From contig NZ_CP038437.2 of NCBI RefSeq assembly GCF_008329985.2, positions 3,844,001-3,908,000 on the forward strand: a stretch of DNA of 64,000 bases. Direction: 5' to 3'. The position numbers and the translations under genes were made by a program. Every line of letters begins with the position of its first letter. Position 1 is the stretch's first letter. The stretch comes from Halomonas binhaiensis (GTDB taxonomy: Bacteria > Pseudomonadota > Gammaproteobacteria > Pseudomonadales > Halomonadaceae). The notes under the pieces were generated by a model, which was not told the DNA's origin, did not search any database, and saw nothing but the letters and a program-made list of their open reading frames with translations. Below are positions 27,369 to 36,560 of the stretch, piece by piece.

Positions 27369-28679
27369 CTAGAGTGCCTTGAGCAAGACTTTCGACTTCC
27401 TCGCATGGTTGTATGCATCCCGCTTGAGCGGTGGCAACTCTTCCAGAGTTGCCTGGATGAAACCATGCTCCAGAAACCAGTGGGCAGTATGAGTCGTCAG
27501 GGCGAACAGACTATCCATTCCGCGCCGCCCGGCAATGCGTTCGACTTCGGCCAAAAGACGCTCACCACGAGCACCACTGCGATAGTCCGGATGCACTGCG
27601 ACACAGGCAAGTTCACCGAGTTTACTGCCATCAAAGCGATGCAGGGCGGCACATCCAATGATCATGCCGTCGCGCTCGATCACCAGGTAGTCATCGATAT
27701 CATGCTCGAGCCTTTCACGAGAACGAGGCACCAGCATCCCCCGCCGCTCCAGAGGCTCAAGCAGCTCGAGCAGGCCACCGATATCACTCACCTCGGCCAT
27801 TCGCAGCTGCTCATAACGATGCTGAGTGATCATCGTGCCCACCCCGTCGCGAGTGAACAGCTCACCAAGAAGAGCATCGGCATCACGCCAGGACAGCAGA
27901 TGGGTGCGTGACACACCATGCAACGCTGCTTCGCAGGCAGCCCCCAGATGGCGAGCCAGTTCACTGTCAGGAGATGCAGACTGCAATAGCGGCGCTGCCT
28001 CGGCAGGACTCAGCTGACGCAGCAGCAGCCCCGCTTCATCCCGCAAGCCATCGGCCTCACCCAGCAGGATGAGCTTGTCCGCATTCAGTGCCACGGCAGC
28101 ATGTTGTGCCACATCGGCGGCATCCAGGTCGAAGACCTCTCCTGTGCTGGAATACCCTAGCGGAGGCAGCAATACCAGGGCCTTCTGCTCCAGCAATGCC
28201 CTGATACCCGCCGCTCGCACCCTGCGTACTTCACCGGAGCGATGAAAATCGACACCGTCACGCACCCCCAGGGGCTTGGCCATCACCAGGTTGCCCGACA
28301 CAGCGGTCAGCTCGATGCCATGCAATGGAGTATTCGGCAGTCCCAGCGATAACCGTGCCTCAAGCCATAGGCGCTGCTCTGCCGCCACCCGTTCCACCTT
28401 GGCCATGATCGCCTCATCCGCCACCCAGCGCCCGGCATGGCGCTCTGGCGTAATCCCCTCCTCGGCCAACGCGGCATTTACCTGGGGGCGAATGCCGAAT
28501 GCAACGACCAGGTTCACCCCCAGGGTATGCAGCAAGGCCAAGTCTTGAATCAGCGACTCCCCTCGCCCAGCGGCCATGGCCTCACCTTCAATCAGCACAA
28601 CAAAGGTTCGGCCTCGGTGTGCATTGATATAGGGAGAAGAGTGGCGAAACCAGTCAACGAAGGAAAAGCGCGTGTTCAA
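27369..28679 (-). CDS. argA: N-acetylglutamate synthase
   Basis: 436 residues. It catalyses the first step of arginine biosynthesis. The N-terminal amino-acid-kinase-like domain begins with FRHSSPYINAHRGRTFVV and binds arginine as feedback inhibitor; the C-terminal GNAT domain (about 290-436) has AVHPDYRSGARGERLL. The best start is the TTG at 28679: it gives the family N-terminus, no in-frame ATG exists before the conserved region, and an upstream stop closes the frame. A GGAG lies 11 nt upstream. The gene stands alone. Confidence 0.95.
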   Translation of the reverse strand: MNTRFSFVDWFRHSSPYINAHRGRTFVVLIEGEAMAAGRGESLIQDLALLHTLGVNLVVAFGIRPQVNAALAEEGITPERHAGRWVADEAIMAKVERVAAEQRLWLEARLSLGLPNTPLHGIELTAVSGNLVMAKPLGVRDGVDFHRSGEVRRVRAAGIRALLEQKALVLLPPLGYSSTGEVFDLDAADVAQHAAVALNADKLILLGEADGLRDEAGLLLRQLSPAEAAPLLQSASPDSELARHLGAACEAALHGVSRTHLLSWRDADALLGELFTRDGVGTMITQHRYEQLRMAEVSDIGGLLELLEPLERRGMLVPRSRERLEHDIDDYLVIERDGMIIGCAALHRFDGSKLGELACVAVHPDYRSGARGERLLAEVERIAGRRGMDSLFALTTHTAHWFLEHGFIQATLEELPPLKRDAYNHARKSKVLLKAL

Positions 28680-28800
28680 TGTTGTGAGAACTCCAGCAAG
28701 GGCAGGGTTGTAGAATCAAGTATCTACGCACTATATCAGACGATAGTGAGCACCGGAGAGGCTCTGGAATACACGGCAGCAAAAATGCATAAAATGACAA

Positions 28801-28857
28801 CGGCGCCTCTTCTTCGCCGTATCTCAATGAGCATATTGAAATGAAGAAGAGGCGCCG
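28801..28857 (-). terminator. Long-loop hairpin closing the second TTT operon
   Basis: CGGCGCCTCTTCTTC (28801-28815) pairs perfectly with 28843-28857 around a 27-nt loop. It lies downstream of the minus-strand TctA-TctB gene and upstream of argA. Its stem closely resembles the hairpin at 34327-34369 on the other side of the same cluster. Confidence 0.6.
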
Positions 28858-28898
28858 CTTCAGGTTGGCTTTAGACTGGCTTCAGATGGTAGAGAACA

Positions 28899-30866
28899 CT
28901 ACTGAAACAGCAGAGGATCGAGAACACCTGCAGGATAGGTCAATGTCAGGATATGCCCCATGCCCACAAGAAAGCCTGCGATGCACATGGCCATGCCGGT
29001 TGCTATCCAAGGCTTGACCCGCGCGACCAGCAACAGGAAAAGCAAGGAGAACAGCGTCGCGGTCAAGACAAACCCCAGCGCCAGGATAGCGCCAATCAGC
29101 AAAAAGAACCCTCCAATCCAGAGCAGTTGAACGGCAATGGTCTGCTTCACCCAAGTGACCGGATGCATCAAGTTCCGAGCCATCTCGCACACAAGCGACA
29201 ATACCAGGATGCCAATGGCCAGCCATGGCATGATCCCGCCGGTCAACGACAGCCCCCAGGTATCGACCAGAGCAACACCGGCCAGCAGCAACATGCCTGT
29301 GATGATGACCAGATCAACTCTCCCAAGGGAGTTGGTGCCACTGGGCTCACTGCCAGAGGTTTCCTCATCTGTTCCGGATGCGACTGAACGACGATTCAAC
29401 CAAGTACGCTTGAGCATGGGCATGAACAGGATCGCGACAATCAATGCTCCGATAATGATGACCCCGGGGCGCGAAAACGCCGCCGTCCCCTGGAACTGAA
29501 CTGCCTGATAGAAGTAGTTTTCAGCCCCTGGGGCAAGCACGAAACCGATCAGGAAAGCCGGTCGCGACCATCCTGCCTGCTTGAACAGGATTCCCATGGC
29601 CCCGATTGCGCCCAATGCCACAAGGTCGGCGACTGAACGAGTCGACTGATAGGCAGCGAACATGATCAGCACCAGGATGACTGGCGCCAGGATGGTAAAA
29701 CGGACCCGTGTCAGACTTGCCACTGGTCGTGCCAGTACCAGACACAACGCCGCTCCCAGTACATTGGCCAGTGCCAGCGACCAGATGATGGTGTAGGTCA
29801 GGTCGAGATGCGTCTCGATCATTCCAACCCCTGGCTGAAGGCCCAGCAGCAGCAGACCGCCCAGAAAGATTGCCGCAGTTCCTGAGCCAGGTACTCCAAA
29901 CAGCAATGTTGGCACCATGGCTCCACAGGCACAGGCGTTGTTTGCTGATTCTGGTGCAATCACACCACGTATATCCCCCTTGCCGAACTGAGACTTGTCG
30001 CGAGCAGACTGAACGGCATGGCCATATGTCATCCAGTCGACCACAGATCCTGCCAAGCCGGGAATCGTACCCACGAGACTGCCAATGGCAGCACAGCGCG
30101 CAACGAGCCCTTTCTGCTCACGAACATCTCTCAGCCCTCGCGCCCATCCTTCTCCCAGGCGACAAGGACTCTCAGAGATAGCACCACGCTTGAGCAACAG
30201 CTCGACAATCTCAGGCAGAGCAAAAATCCCCAGCCCGACCACAACCAACGGCAGGCCGTCATAGAGATAATCGAGTCCAAAATTTAGCCGAAACTCGCCT
30301 GTCGCAGGAGCCATGCCGATAATCCCTACCAGCAGGCCCAGCCCACAGGCAGCAAGTCCCTTGAACAACTCCTTCCCGGACAGCACCGCTACCATGGAAA
30401 GCCCCAGCAGGGTCAGCATGAATAGCTCTGATGATGAGAAGGACAGCACCAACGGTCGTGCAACGACGATGAACGCGGAAAGCACTACTGCCCCGAGCAA
30501 CCCTCCAAGCATCGATGACAGGAAGGCACTGGACAGCGCGCGCGCAGCCTGGCCGCGCTTTGCCAAGGAAAAACCATCGACCACGGTGGCCTGAGAAGCG
30601 CTGGACCCAGGAATACCCAGCAATACTGATGCAAAGGTATCACCAGTGGGAATCACTGCCACCAGGCCCATCAGCATACCCAGGGCAACGGATGGTTCCA
30701 TGCCATATAGAAAGGGCAGCAACAATGACATTCCGGCAATACCGCCAAGGCCCGGTATGATGCCGACCACCAGTCCCACCAGAACGCCGGTGGTCATGAA
30801 TAGCAGATGGGAGACAGTAAACAACTGACTCAAGCTGGACAGCATGACATCAATCATGACAGTCAC
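28899..30866 (-). CDS. Fused TctA-TctB permease of a tripartite tricarboxylate transporter
   Basis: 655 residues. Residues about 1-490 are a complete TctA: GIIPGLGGIAGMSLLLPFLYG, TGDTFASVLLGIPGSSASQ, IPGLAGSVVDWMTYG, APESANNACACGAMVPTLLFGVPGSGTAAIFLG. After a hydrophilic linker (about 495-520, rich in Ser/Gly/Glu) residues 525-655 form four helices like TctB. The two subunits, separate at the first locus, are one chain here. The gene follows a TctC and a PrpF-type isomerase, so it probably imports an unsaturated or oxo-tricarboxylate. The ATG at 30857 is an alternative start. Confidence 0.9.
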   Translation of the reverse strand: MTVMIDVMLSSLSQLFTVSHLLFMTTGVLVGLVVGIIPGLGGIAGMSLLLPFLYGMEPSVALGMLMGLVAVIPTGDTFASVLLGIPGSSASQATVVDGFSLAKRGQAARALSSAFLSSMLGGLLGAVVLSAFIVVARPLVLSFSSSELFMLTLLGLSMVAVLSGKELFKGLAACGLGLLVGIIGMAPATGEFRLNFGLDYLYDGLPLVVVGLGIFALPEIVELLLKRGAISESPCRLGEGWARGLRDVREQKGLVARCAAIGSLVGTIPGLAGSVVDWMTYGHAVQSARDKSQFGKGDIRGVIAPESANNACACGAMVPTLLFGVPGSGTAAIFLGGLLLLGLQPGVGMIETHLDLTYTIIWSLALANVLGAALCLVLARPVASLTRVRFTILAPVILVLIMFAAYQSTRSVADLVALGAIGAMGILFKQAGWSRPAFLIGFVLAPGAENYFYQAVQFQGTAAFSRPGVIIIGALIVAILFMPMLKRTWLNRRSVASGTDEETSGSEPSGTNSLGRVDLVIITGMLLLAGVALVDTWGLSLTGGIMPWLAIGILVLSLVCEMARNLMHPVTWVKQTIAVQLLWIGGFFLLIGAILALGFVLTATLFSLLFLLLVARVKPWIATGMAMCIAGFLVGMGHILTLTYPAGVLDPLLFQ

Positions 30867-30927
30867 TCTCTCTTGAAATGAGTGGAATCCAGCCCTGATA
30901 GCGCACCATCAAGGCCACGGATGACTA

Positions 30928-32046
30928 TCAGATCGAAGCGCCATGTTCGGTCTTGAGCCAGTTGACGAGCCATTCGCGCGTGCTGTCCTTGAGATCCATG
31001 GACTCATCCAGATGGCGCTGCACCACTTCTCCGATCACCGGCTCGTAAGGACCAAGCTGGGCTTGGGCTTCTTGCTTGAAGGCATCGCTGGCCACGAACT
31101 CCCTGGCGGCTTCACGATAGGTATCGATCAGTTCCTGAGGAGCATCCTTCGGTACCATCACCAGCTTCTGCAACGTGTAGCCGGAGGCAAAGAACTTGCG
31201 ATAAGCGGTGTACGCCTCACCCGTTGGCATCTGGTTATCATTCAGAGAGGCATAGACTTCCAGGAAGGTCGGCAACTCAGGGAATGCGGGGTCGCGCACG
31301 ATGTCTCCCTGTTCATCAAGTATTCCCAGGGAAAACAGCGGAATCGCCTTGCCGGCCTCGACCAGCGGCTGCACGCTGCTCAGGTATGCGGAAGTTGTCT
31401 GGAAATCAATGTCCGCCTCACCGCGTTCAAAGGCCAACCGCCCTTCTCCTCGACTGCGCATACCGAAAACGGCATCCACATCTACACCGAGAAGATCCAG
31501 CGCCAGCAGCACCGGCAGCTCGACCCCTGTCGGACTCTGGGCAGCCAGCTTGACCGGCGACTTCAACATGCTCGCCATCACTTCATCGGCGGACTCTCCC
31601 AGGCGAGGCTGTGCGTACACCACACCTCCTGTTGGCGTGGCCAGAATCGGTGTCCAGTCTGCATAGTCGTAGCGAACTCGAGGGTCACCCAACATGGCGG
31701 GATATTGAGTGGAAGCAGATGTCCCGATCCAGTTGTCTCCCTTATGGCTAGCCCTGATCGAAAAGATATTGGCGCCGTTGATGGATCCCCCTCCAGGTAC
31801 GTTATCGATCACTACTGTTGGGTTGTCCGGCAGGTTCTGGCTGAACCAGGGAGCAAAAAAGCGTGCCCAGACATCCGTCCCACCGCCCACTCCGAAGGGG
31901 ATTGTCCATTTGATCTGTGAGGGCACTTCCGTGGATGCCTGGGCCTGCGGGGAAACGGTTGCCGAGATAGCCACGGCGGACATGGCAATGGCCAATGTCA
32001 CACCAAGTGAGAATTTGCGCTGAGCAATAAATGCAGGGATATGCAT
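30928..32046 (-). CDS. TctC-family substrate-binding protein of the second TTT locus
   Basis: 372 residues from the ATG at 32046, with GAGG 9 nt upstream; the frame to 32130 is unsupported. A signal peptide (about 1-38, ending AQA) is followed by IKWTIPFGVGGGTDVWARFF, the TctC/Bug signature with extra aromatic residues, and DNVPGGGSINGANIF. It is longer than usual (about 325). It lies 67 nt after the PrpF-type gene and 61 nt before the fused permease, so the three are probably one operon. The ligand is unknown. Confidence 0.9.
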   Translation of the reverse strand: MHIPAFIAQRKFSLGVTLAIAMSAVAISATVSPQAQASTEVPSQIKWTIPFGVGGGTDVWARFFAPWFSQNLPDNPTVVIDNVPGGGSINGANIFSIRASHKGDNWIGTSASTQYPAMLGDPRVRYDYADWTPILATPTGGVVYAQPRLGESADEVMASMLKSPVKLAAQSPTGVELPVLLALDLLGVDVDAVFGMRSRGEGRLAFERGEADIDFQTTSAYLSSVQPLVEAGKAIPLFSLGILDEQGDIVRDPAFPELPTFLEVYASLNDNQMPTGEAYTAYRKFFASGYTLQKLVMVPKDAPQELIDTYREAAREFVASDAFKQEAQAQLGPYEPVIGEVVQRHLDESMDLKDSTREWLVNWLKTEHGASI

Positions 32047-32113
32047 GGCGTGATACCTCATGATTAAAGTTGTTATGTGATCCTGATGCTGTGCTTGAAT
32101 CCTGGCGGGTGCA

Positions 32114-33256
32114 TCAGGAGCCCAGGGCAATGTCTACCACAGGGCCTGATGGCAGAGGCGCTACCTTCCTCTGGGGTAACGCATAGAAGAGTGTCCCGCT
32201 CATGATCTTGCGGGCTGTACGCACCAGGGATACCTGGGCCAGTTCATGGGCATTGCCGTCACGATGTTCGACTCGGAGCTCCATGACACCGGACGGATGC
32301 TCAATGCACACATCACACAGACACTGTCCTTGGCTGATTCGGCCAGCTTGAAGGGCAATGCGATTGGCGATGGTGCCTGGCACACTGACGGCGGCCGATA
32401 CCGCTATGCCACCGGTGACGGCAATGGCCTTGTGGCATCGGGTAGGTACGAAGTAGCGGGCGGTGAGAACGCCTTCTTTACTGCGTGGTGCTGACAGCAC
32501 CACCGGCTTGGGCAACACACTGTCACGGACATCTCCCAGTCCCATGCGCTGCCCGGCTTCAAGACGCAGGTATTCCAGTCTCGCCAGGAGCTCTGCATCC
32601 ATATCCATCTTTTCAGGAGTCTCATCGCCTTCCAGCCCCAGGTCATGCGCAGCCACCATCATGACCGGCGTGGCAGCGTCGAGACAGCTGACCTCGGTAC
32701 CGTCGATCATCTCCATGGCTTGGCCAGTGGGTAAGAGCGCTCCCGTCTTGGAGCCGGCAATATCGAGAAAACTCAGACGAATCCCCGCTGCCTGACCAGG
32801 CACACCACTGATTCGGGTGTTGCCTTCATATATCACTCGGCGCCCGGGAGTAGGCACATGGCAGTCGATCAGGCGGTGGGTATTGATGTTGAAGACACGA
32901 ACGATGGTCACCCCGTCTTCAGGCTCCACCAGGCCGGCCTCAATGGCATAAGGGCCAACAGCAGAAAGCATGTTGCCGCAGTTGGGACTGAAATCGACAT
33001 GACGCTCAAGGACGTTGACCTGGGCAAAGAGGTAGTCGATATCGGCATCATCGCGCTCCGAACACTCGACAATGGCTACCTTGCTTGTCAGAGAGTTACC
33101 GCCACCGATGCCATCTATCTGCAGTGCATGCCCCGAACCCATGGCATTGAGCAGCAGTTCACTCAACTCCTGCTGACTCTGCGGCAGGTCACGCCTCCTC
33201 AGGAAAGGGCCACGGGAAGTACCACCACGCATGATCACACAGGGAATGCTGTTCAT
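32114..33256 (-). CDS. PrpF-family isomerase/tautomerase
   Basis: 380 residues. The start IPCVIMRGGTSRGPFLRR, then GIGGGNSLTSKVAIV and FSPNCGNMLSAVGPYAIEAGL, mark the PrpF family of two-domain diaminopimelate-epimerase-like enzymes: 2-methylaconitate isomerase, 4-oxalomesaconate tautomerase (GalD/LigU) and relatives. They shift double bonds in unsaturated tricarboxylates. The Cys in NCGNM is the typical catalytic base or acid. With a TTT importer and LysR regulator and no methylcitrate genes nearby, an imported aconitate- or oxalomesaconate-like acid is the likely substrate. Confidence 0.92.
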   Translation of the reverse strand: MNSIPCVIMRGGTSRGPFLRRRDLPQSQQELSELLLNAMGSGHALQIDGIGGGNSLTSKVAIVECSERDDADIDYLFAQVNVLERHVDFSPNCGNMLSAVGPYAIEAGLVEPEDGVTIVRVFNINTHRLIDCHVPTPGRRVIYEGNTRISGVPGQAAGIRLSFLDIAGSKTGALLPTGQAMEMIDGTEVSCLDAATPVMMVAAHDLGLEGDETPEKMDMDAELLARLEYLRLEAGQRMGLGDVRDSVLPKPVVLSAPRSKEGVLTARYFVPTRCHKAIAVTGGIAVSAAVSVPGTIANRIALQAGRISQGQCLCDVCIEHPSGVMELRVEHRDGNAHELAQVSLVRTARKIMSGTLFYALPQRKVAPLPSGPVVDIALGS

Positions 33257-33356
33257 GAGCCTTGCACCATTGTTCGGTCGTTAGTGGTGCAAGGATTGCA
33301 GCGGGCAAATCATGCTTCAAATGCAAATATCCGCCTATAATAATCACAAAATCACA

Positions 33357-33379
33357 TTAATTAGAAATACGCATTAATA
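33357..33379. promoter_or_regulatory. Candidate LysR-type box in the prpF/lysR intergenic region
   Basis: ATTAAT at both ends of an 11-nt spacer, fitting the T-N11-A dyad style of LysR boxes. A TATAAT hexamer lies at 33336-33341 on the plus strand. Position between divergent genes is the main support. Confidence 0.35.
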
Positions 33380-33406
33380 TGGCCAACACCATGCAAGGAA
33401 GAGCAT

Positions 33407-34321
33407 ATGCAACATCGATTAGAGTTCCTTGACCTGCAAGCCTTCGTGCAAGTCGCGGAACTTGGCACCTTTCATGAAGCGGCCAACCGCTTGCACTTGT
33501 CACAACCGGCGTTATCTCGGCGTATCCAGAAGCTGGAAGAAGTCCTCGAAGTCACCCTGCTCGAACGCACGACGCGCCGCACTCGCCTGACTCCGATCGG
33601 CATCGATTTTCTGGCCAAGGCAAGGCGCATGCTCGATGAGTACGAATCATCGATTCTTGGCATCCGAGATCTGGCGACCCACCAGAAAGGCACCATCACC
33701 ATCGCTTGCCTGCCGACAGCAGCGTTCTACTTCCTGCCTAGTGTGATCCGCGAATTCAACACAGCCTGGCCAGGTATTCGCATCCGTATTCTGGACGTCA
33801 GTGCCCATCAAGGACTGGAGAAGGTAGTTCGCGGAGAAGCAGATTTTGGCATCAACATGTTCAGTGCCCAGACCTCAGAGATATCATTCACCCCCCTGCT
33901 GAAAGACCCCTTTGTGCTGGCACTGCGTGCCGACCACCCCTTGGCAGGCAAGCAGCATCTGGAATGGAGCGATCTCGAGCAGGTCCGTCTGATCACCGTG
34001 AGCCGGGACAGCGGCAATCGAACGTTGCTGGACAACGCTCTGGCACCGACCGGCATTCATCTCAATAGCTTCTACGAGGTTCAACACCTGTCGACGTCTC
34101 TGGGCCTGGTGGAGTCAGGTCTTGGAGTGGCGATTCTGCCGCGCATGGCCATGCCAGGCCCTGATCACAAGACACTGTGTGCCAAGCAGCTACCACCGCC
34201 ATATATTCATCGCACTATTGGCCTGGTGCGCAGCAATGCACACAGCCTGTCTACCACCGCTCAGCTGTTCATCAACATGCTCCTGGAACACTGGGCAGAA
34301 GAAGCCGTCAGCCCTGAATAA
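33407..34321 (+). CDS. LysR family transcriptional regulator of the second TTT locus
   Basis: 304 residues, AAGGAAG before the ATG. HTH: FVQVAELGTFHEAANRLHLSQPALSRRIQKLEE, followed by LLERTTRRTRLTPIG; the rest is a substrate-binding-like effector domain. It is divergent from the prpF-type gene across 150 nt of AT-rich DNA that contains ATTAAT-N11-ATTAAT (33357-33379). It probably activates the import operon in response to the imported acid. Confidence 0.93.
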   Translation: MQHRLEFLDLQAFVQVAELGTFHEAANRLHLSQPALSRRIQKLEEVLEVTLLERTTRRTRLTPIGIDFLAKARRMLDEYESSILGIRDLATHQKGTITIACLPTAAFYFLPSVIREFNTAWPGIRIRILDVSAHQGLEKVVRGEADFGINMFSAQTSEISFTPLLKDPFVLALRADHPLAGKQHLEWSDLEQVRLITVSRDSGNRTLLDNALAPTGIHLNSFYEVQHLSTSLGLVESGLGVAILPRMAMPGPDHKTLCAKQLPPPYIHRTIGLVRSNAHSLSTTAQLFINMLLEHWAEEAVSPE

Positions 34322-34326
34322 AAAAA

Positions 34327-34369
34327 CGGCGCCCCTTCTTCACACAGTGTCGGTGAAGAAGGGGCGCCG
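34327..34369 (-). terminator. Bidirectional terminator between lysR-type gene and pit
   Basis: A perfect 17-bp stem (34327-34343 with 34353-34369) with a 9-nt loop. On the minus strand it ends in a run of T, serving pit; it also follows the plus-strand LysR gene by 5 nt. The stem repeats the GGCGCC-CTTCTTC design of the hairpin at 28801. Confidence 0.8.
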
Positions 34370-34420
34370 CTTGAAGCAAGGTCAGGGGATGACTAGCTCA
34401 TTGGCCGTGTCGAGCCTGAA

Positions 34421-35686
34421 TCAGCCAAAGATACCCTTGAACATGAAGAAGAAGGCGATGGCCAAGCCTGCGCCGGCCGGCAGAGTGATCAGCCAGGACA
34501 TCACGATGGTGCCCAGCACACGCATGTTGAGAGCGGCAATACCTCGAGCCAGACCGACACCGAGTACAGCGCCTACCAGAGTGTGCGTGGTGGAGATCGG
34601 CAGGCCAGTACCGGAAGCCAATACTACCGTAGTGGCAGCAGCCAAGGTCGCGGCAAATCCGCGGCTCGGCGTCAGTTCTGTGATACCGGTGCCAACCGTG
34701 GCAATGACCTTGTGGCCATAGGTGATAAGGCCCGCCACGATACCACCGCCACCGAGGATCAGCACCCACCAGGGAACAGAAGCGGAACCTCCGACATCAC
34801 CCTGGGTATTGACCACGCTGATCACTGCAGCCAGCGGACCAACGGCATTGGCCACATCATTGGAACCATGAGCGAAGGCCATGGCACAGGCGGTGAAGAT
34901 CATCAGCACGCCGAAAACCCGTTCCACGCCCTGGAAACCGAAAGCGTCAGACTGACGCTGACTGCGTGCGATACGCTTCTCGCGCTGGATACCGATGAAC
35001 ATCAATACCAGGCCAAGCAGCACCGAAAGCAACAGACTCTGAGTGAAGTTCAGATGCAGACCGACATGCTTGAGCCCTTTGGTCAGTGTCACCATGGAAA
35101 CGATGAACCCCACCAGGAACACGTACATGGGTACATAGCGCTTGGCGGCAGCAAAGGGATCCTCGGCGTCGAAGATCATGCTCTGGATGGACTTGAACAG
35201 CATGAAGGCAATGGAGCCAGCAAGCAGAGGAGAAACCACCCAGCTGGCAGCAATCTGACCGACCTTGCTCCACCCTATGGCATCAATACCGAGTCCGGCC
35301 AAGGCAAAACCGACAATGGCGCCAACGATGGAATGAGTCGTGGAAACCGGCCATCCCTTCATGGAAGCGATCATCAACCAGGTGCCAGCAGCCAGCAATG
35401 ACGCCAGCATGCCGTAGATCAGAAGCTGAGGATCTTGTTCGAGTAGTGCAGGGTCGATGATGCCCTTGCGGATCGTCTCTGTGACCTGGCCGCCTGCCAA
35501 CCAGGCCCCCAGGAATTCAAAGACAATGGCGATCAGGATCGCCTGTTTGATGGTGATTGCCCGGGAACCAACAGAGGTCCCCATGGCATTGGCTACGTCA
35601 TTGGCGCCAACGCCCCAGGCCATGAAAAAGCCAAATGCGCAGGCCAGTAGGATGAAGATATCACCGTGCTGGGCAATGATCGACAT
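34421..35686 (-). CDS. pit: Inorganic phosphate transporter, PiT family
   Basis: 421 residues, about ten transmembrane helices, with the PiT signatures FFMAWGVGANDVANAMGTSVGS near the N-terminus and AFAHGSNDVANAVGPLAAV in the second half, plus STTHSIVGAIVGF and STTHTLVGAVLGVG. It mediates cation-coupled uptake of metal phosphate. It lies 78 nt after a DUF47 PhoU-like gene on the same strand, the usual pair. Confidence 0.96.
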   Translation of the reverse strand: MSIIAQHGDIFILLACAFGFFMAWGVGANDVANAMGTSVGSRAITIKQAILIAIVFEFLGAWLAGGQVTETIRKGIIDPALLEQDPQLLIYGMLASLLAAGTWLMIASMKGWPVSTTHSIVGAIVGFALAGLGIDAIGWSKVGQIAASWVVSPLLAGSIAFMLFKSIQSMIFDAEDPFAAAKRYVPMYVFLVGFIVSMVTLTKGLKHVGLHLNFTQSLLLSVLLGLVLMFIGIQREKRIARSQRQSDAFGFQGVERVFGVLMIFTACAMAFAHGSNDVANAVGPLAAVISVVNTQGDVGGSASVPWWVLILGGGGIVAGLITYGHKVIATVGTGITELTPSRGFAATLAAATTVVLASGTGLPISTTHTLVGAVLGVGLARGIAALNMRVLGTIVMSWLITLPAGAGLAIAFFFMFKGIFG

Positions 35687-35764
35687 GGGGGAATATCCCT
35701 CGTGTATCTATCTAGAAAGGAGCTAAAGCGAAGAGACCGCCCTGGGGCGGCCTGTCGTTGTTCA

Positions 35765-36445
35765 TCAGTGCGCAGTCATGATCTGCAGTCGGCTACCCAC
35801 ACGCTCGGCGCGGTCAGACAGCTCACCGATCCACTCGATGATCTTGTAGAGGAACATCACCTCCACCGGAGGCAGATCGGCCTCCAGGGCGAACAACTGA
35901 CGACGAATGGCGATCTGTTGCTCATCGGCACGATTCTCCAGGTCATGGAGGTCGCGAATCAGCTTCTGCATCAGGTCGCTGACATTGCGTCCGAAGCCGG
36001 ACTCAAGCAGATCCTGAAGCTCTTCCAGAGCCTGACGAGCCTTGGCGACACACGATACAGATGTCTCGATGTAATCACGCATCGGTGCGGCCAGCTCACT
36101 GGGGACACGCATCTGGCGACCGAGCATGATACCGGTGATATCTCGAGCCTTGTTGGCAATCTTGTCCTGGACGCTGATCAAGTCGAGCAGGTCGGAACGT
36201 GATACCGGCAAGAACAGGGTGTTAGGCAGATTCAGGCGCAACTCAGTCTTGAGCGAGTCGGCTTCGTGCTCGAGCCTGGTGATGGCTTCTCGATGCTGGG
36301 TTGCCGCTTCCCAGTCACCCTGGAGGGTAGCTTCGAAGAAAGGCAGCAAGGCGGCAGAGCAATCATGGGCCTTCTCGATATGTGCCAACAGAGGTTGGAA
36401 CGGAGAACGACCGAACATCGCGGAAAACGGGTTTGTTGTCACCAT
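35765..36445 (-). CDS. DUF47 / PhoU-like phosphate transport accessory protein
   Basis: 226 residues, all helical. The start NPFSAMFGRSPFQPLLAHIEKAHDC and the E/D-rich repeats (HEADSLKTEL, ENRADEQQ) are typical of TIGR00153-type proteins that bind metal clusters and regulate Pit transporters. It is the promoter-proximal gene of the pair with pit. It is divergent from the CYTH gene at 36561. Confidence 0.93.
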   Translation of the reverse strand: MVTTNPFSAMFGRSPFQPLLAHIEKAHDCSAALLPFFEATLQGDWEAATQHREAITRLEHEADSLKTELRLNLPNTLFLPVSRSDLLDLISVQDKIANKARDITGIMLGRQMRVPSELAAPMRDYIETSVSCVAKARQALEELQDLLESGFGRNVSDLMQKLIRDLHDLENRADEQQIAIRRQLFALEADLPPVEVMFLYKIIEWIGELSDRAERVGSRLQIMTAH

Positions 36446-36560
36446 AGTGAATCACAGACACTGGGAAATGGCGGCGTTAGTATAGTGATCCCCTGCTGTC
36501 ACGTCATGGAAAACTTTCGGCCATGTCCCGATCAACCTTGTCTTTGCCACGAGGCCCAGA

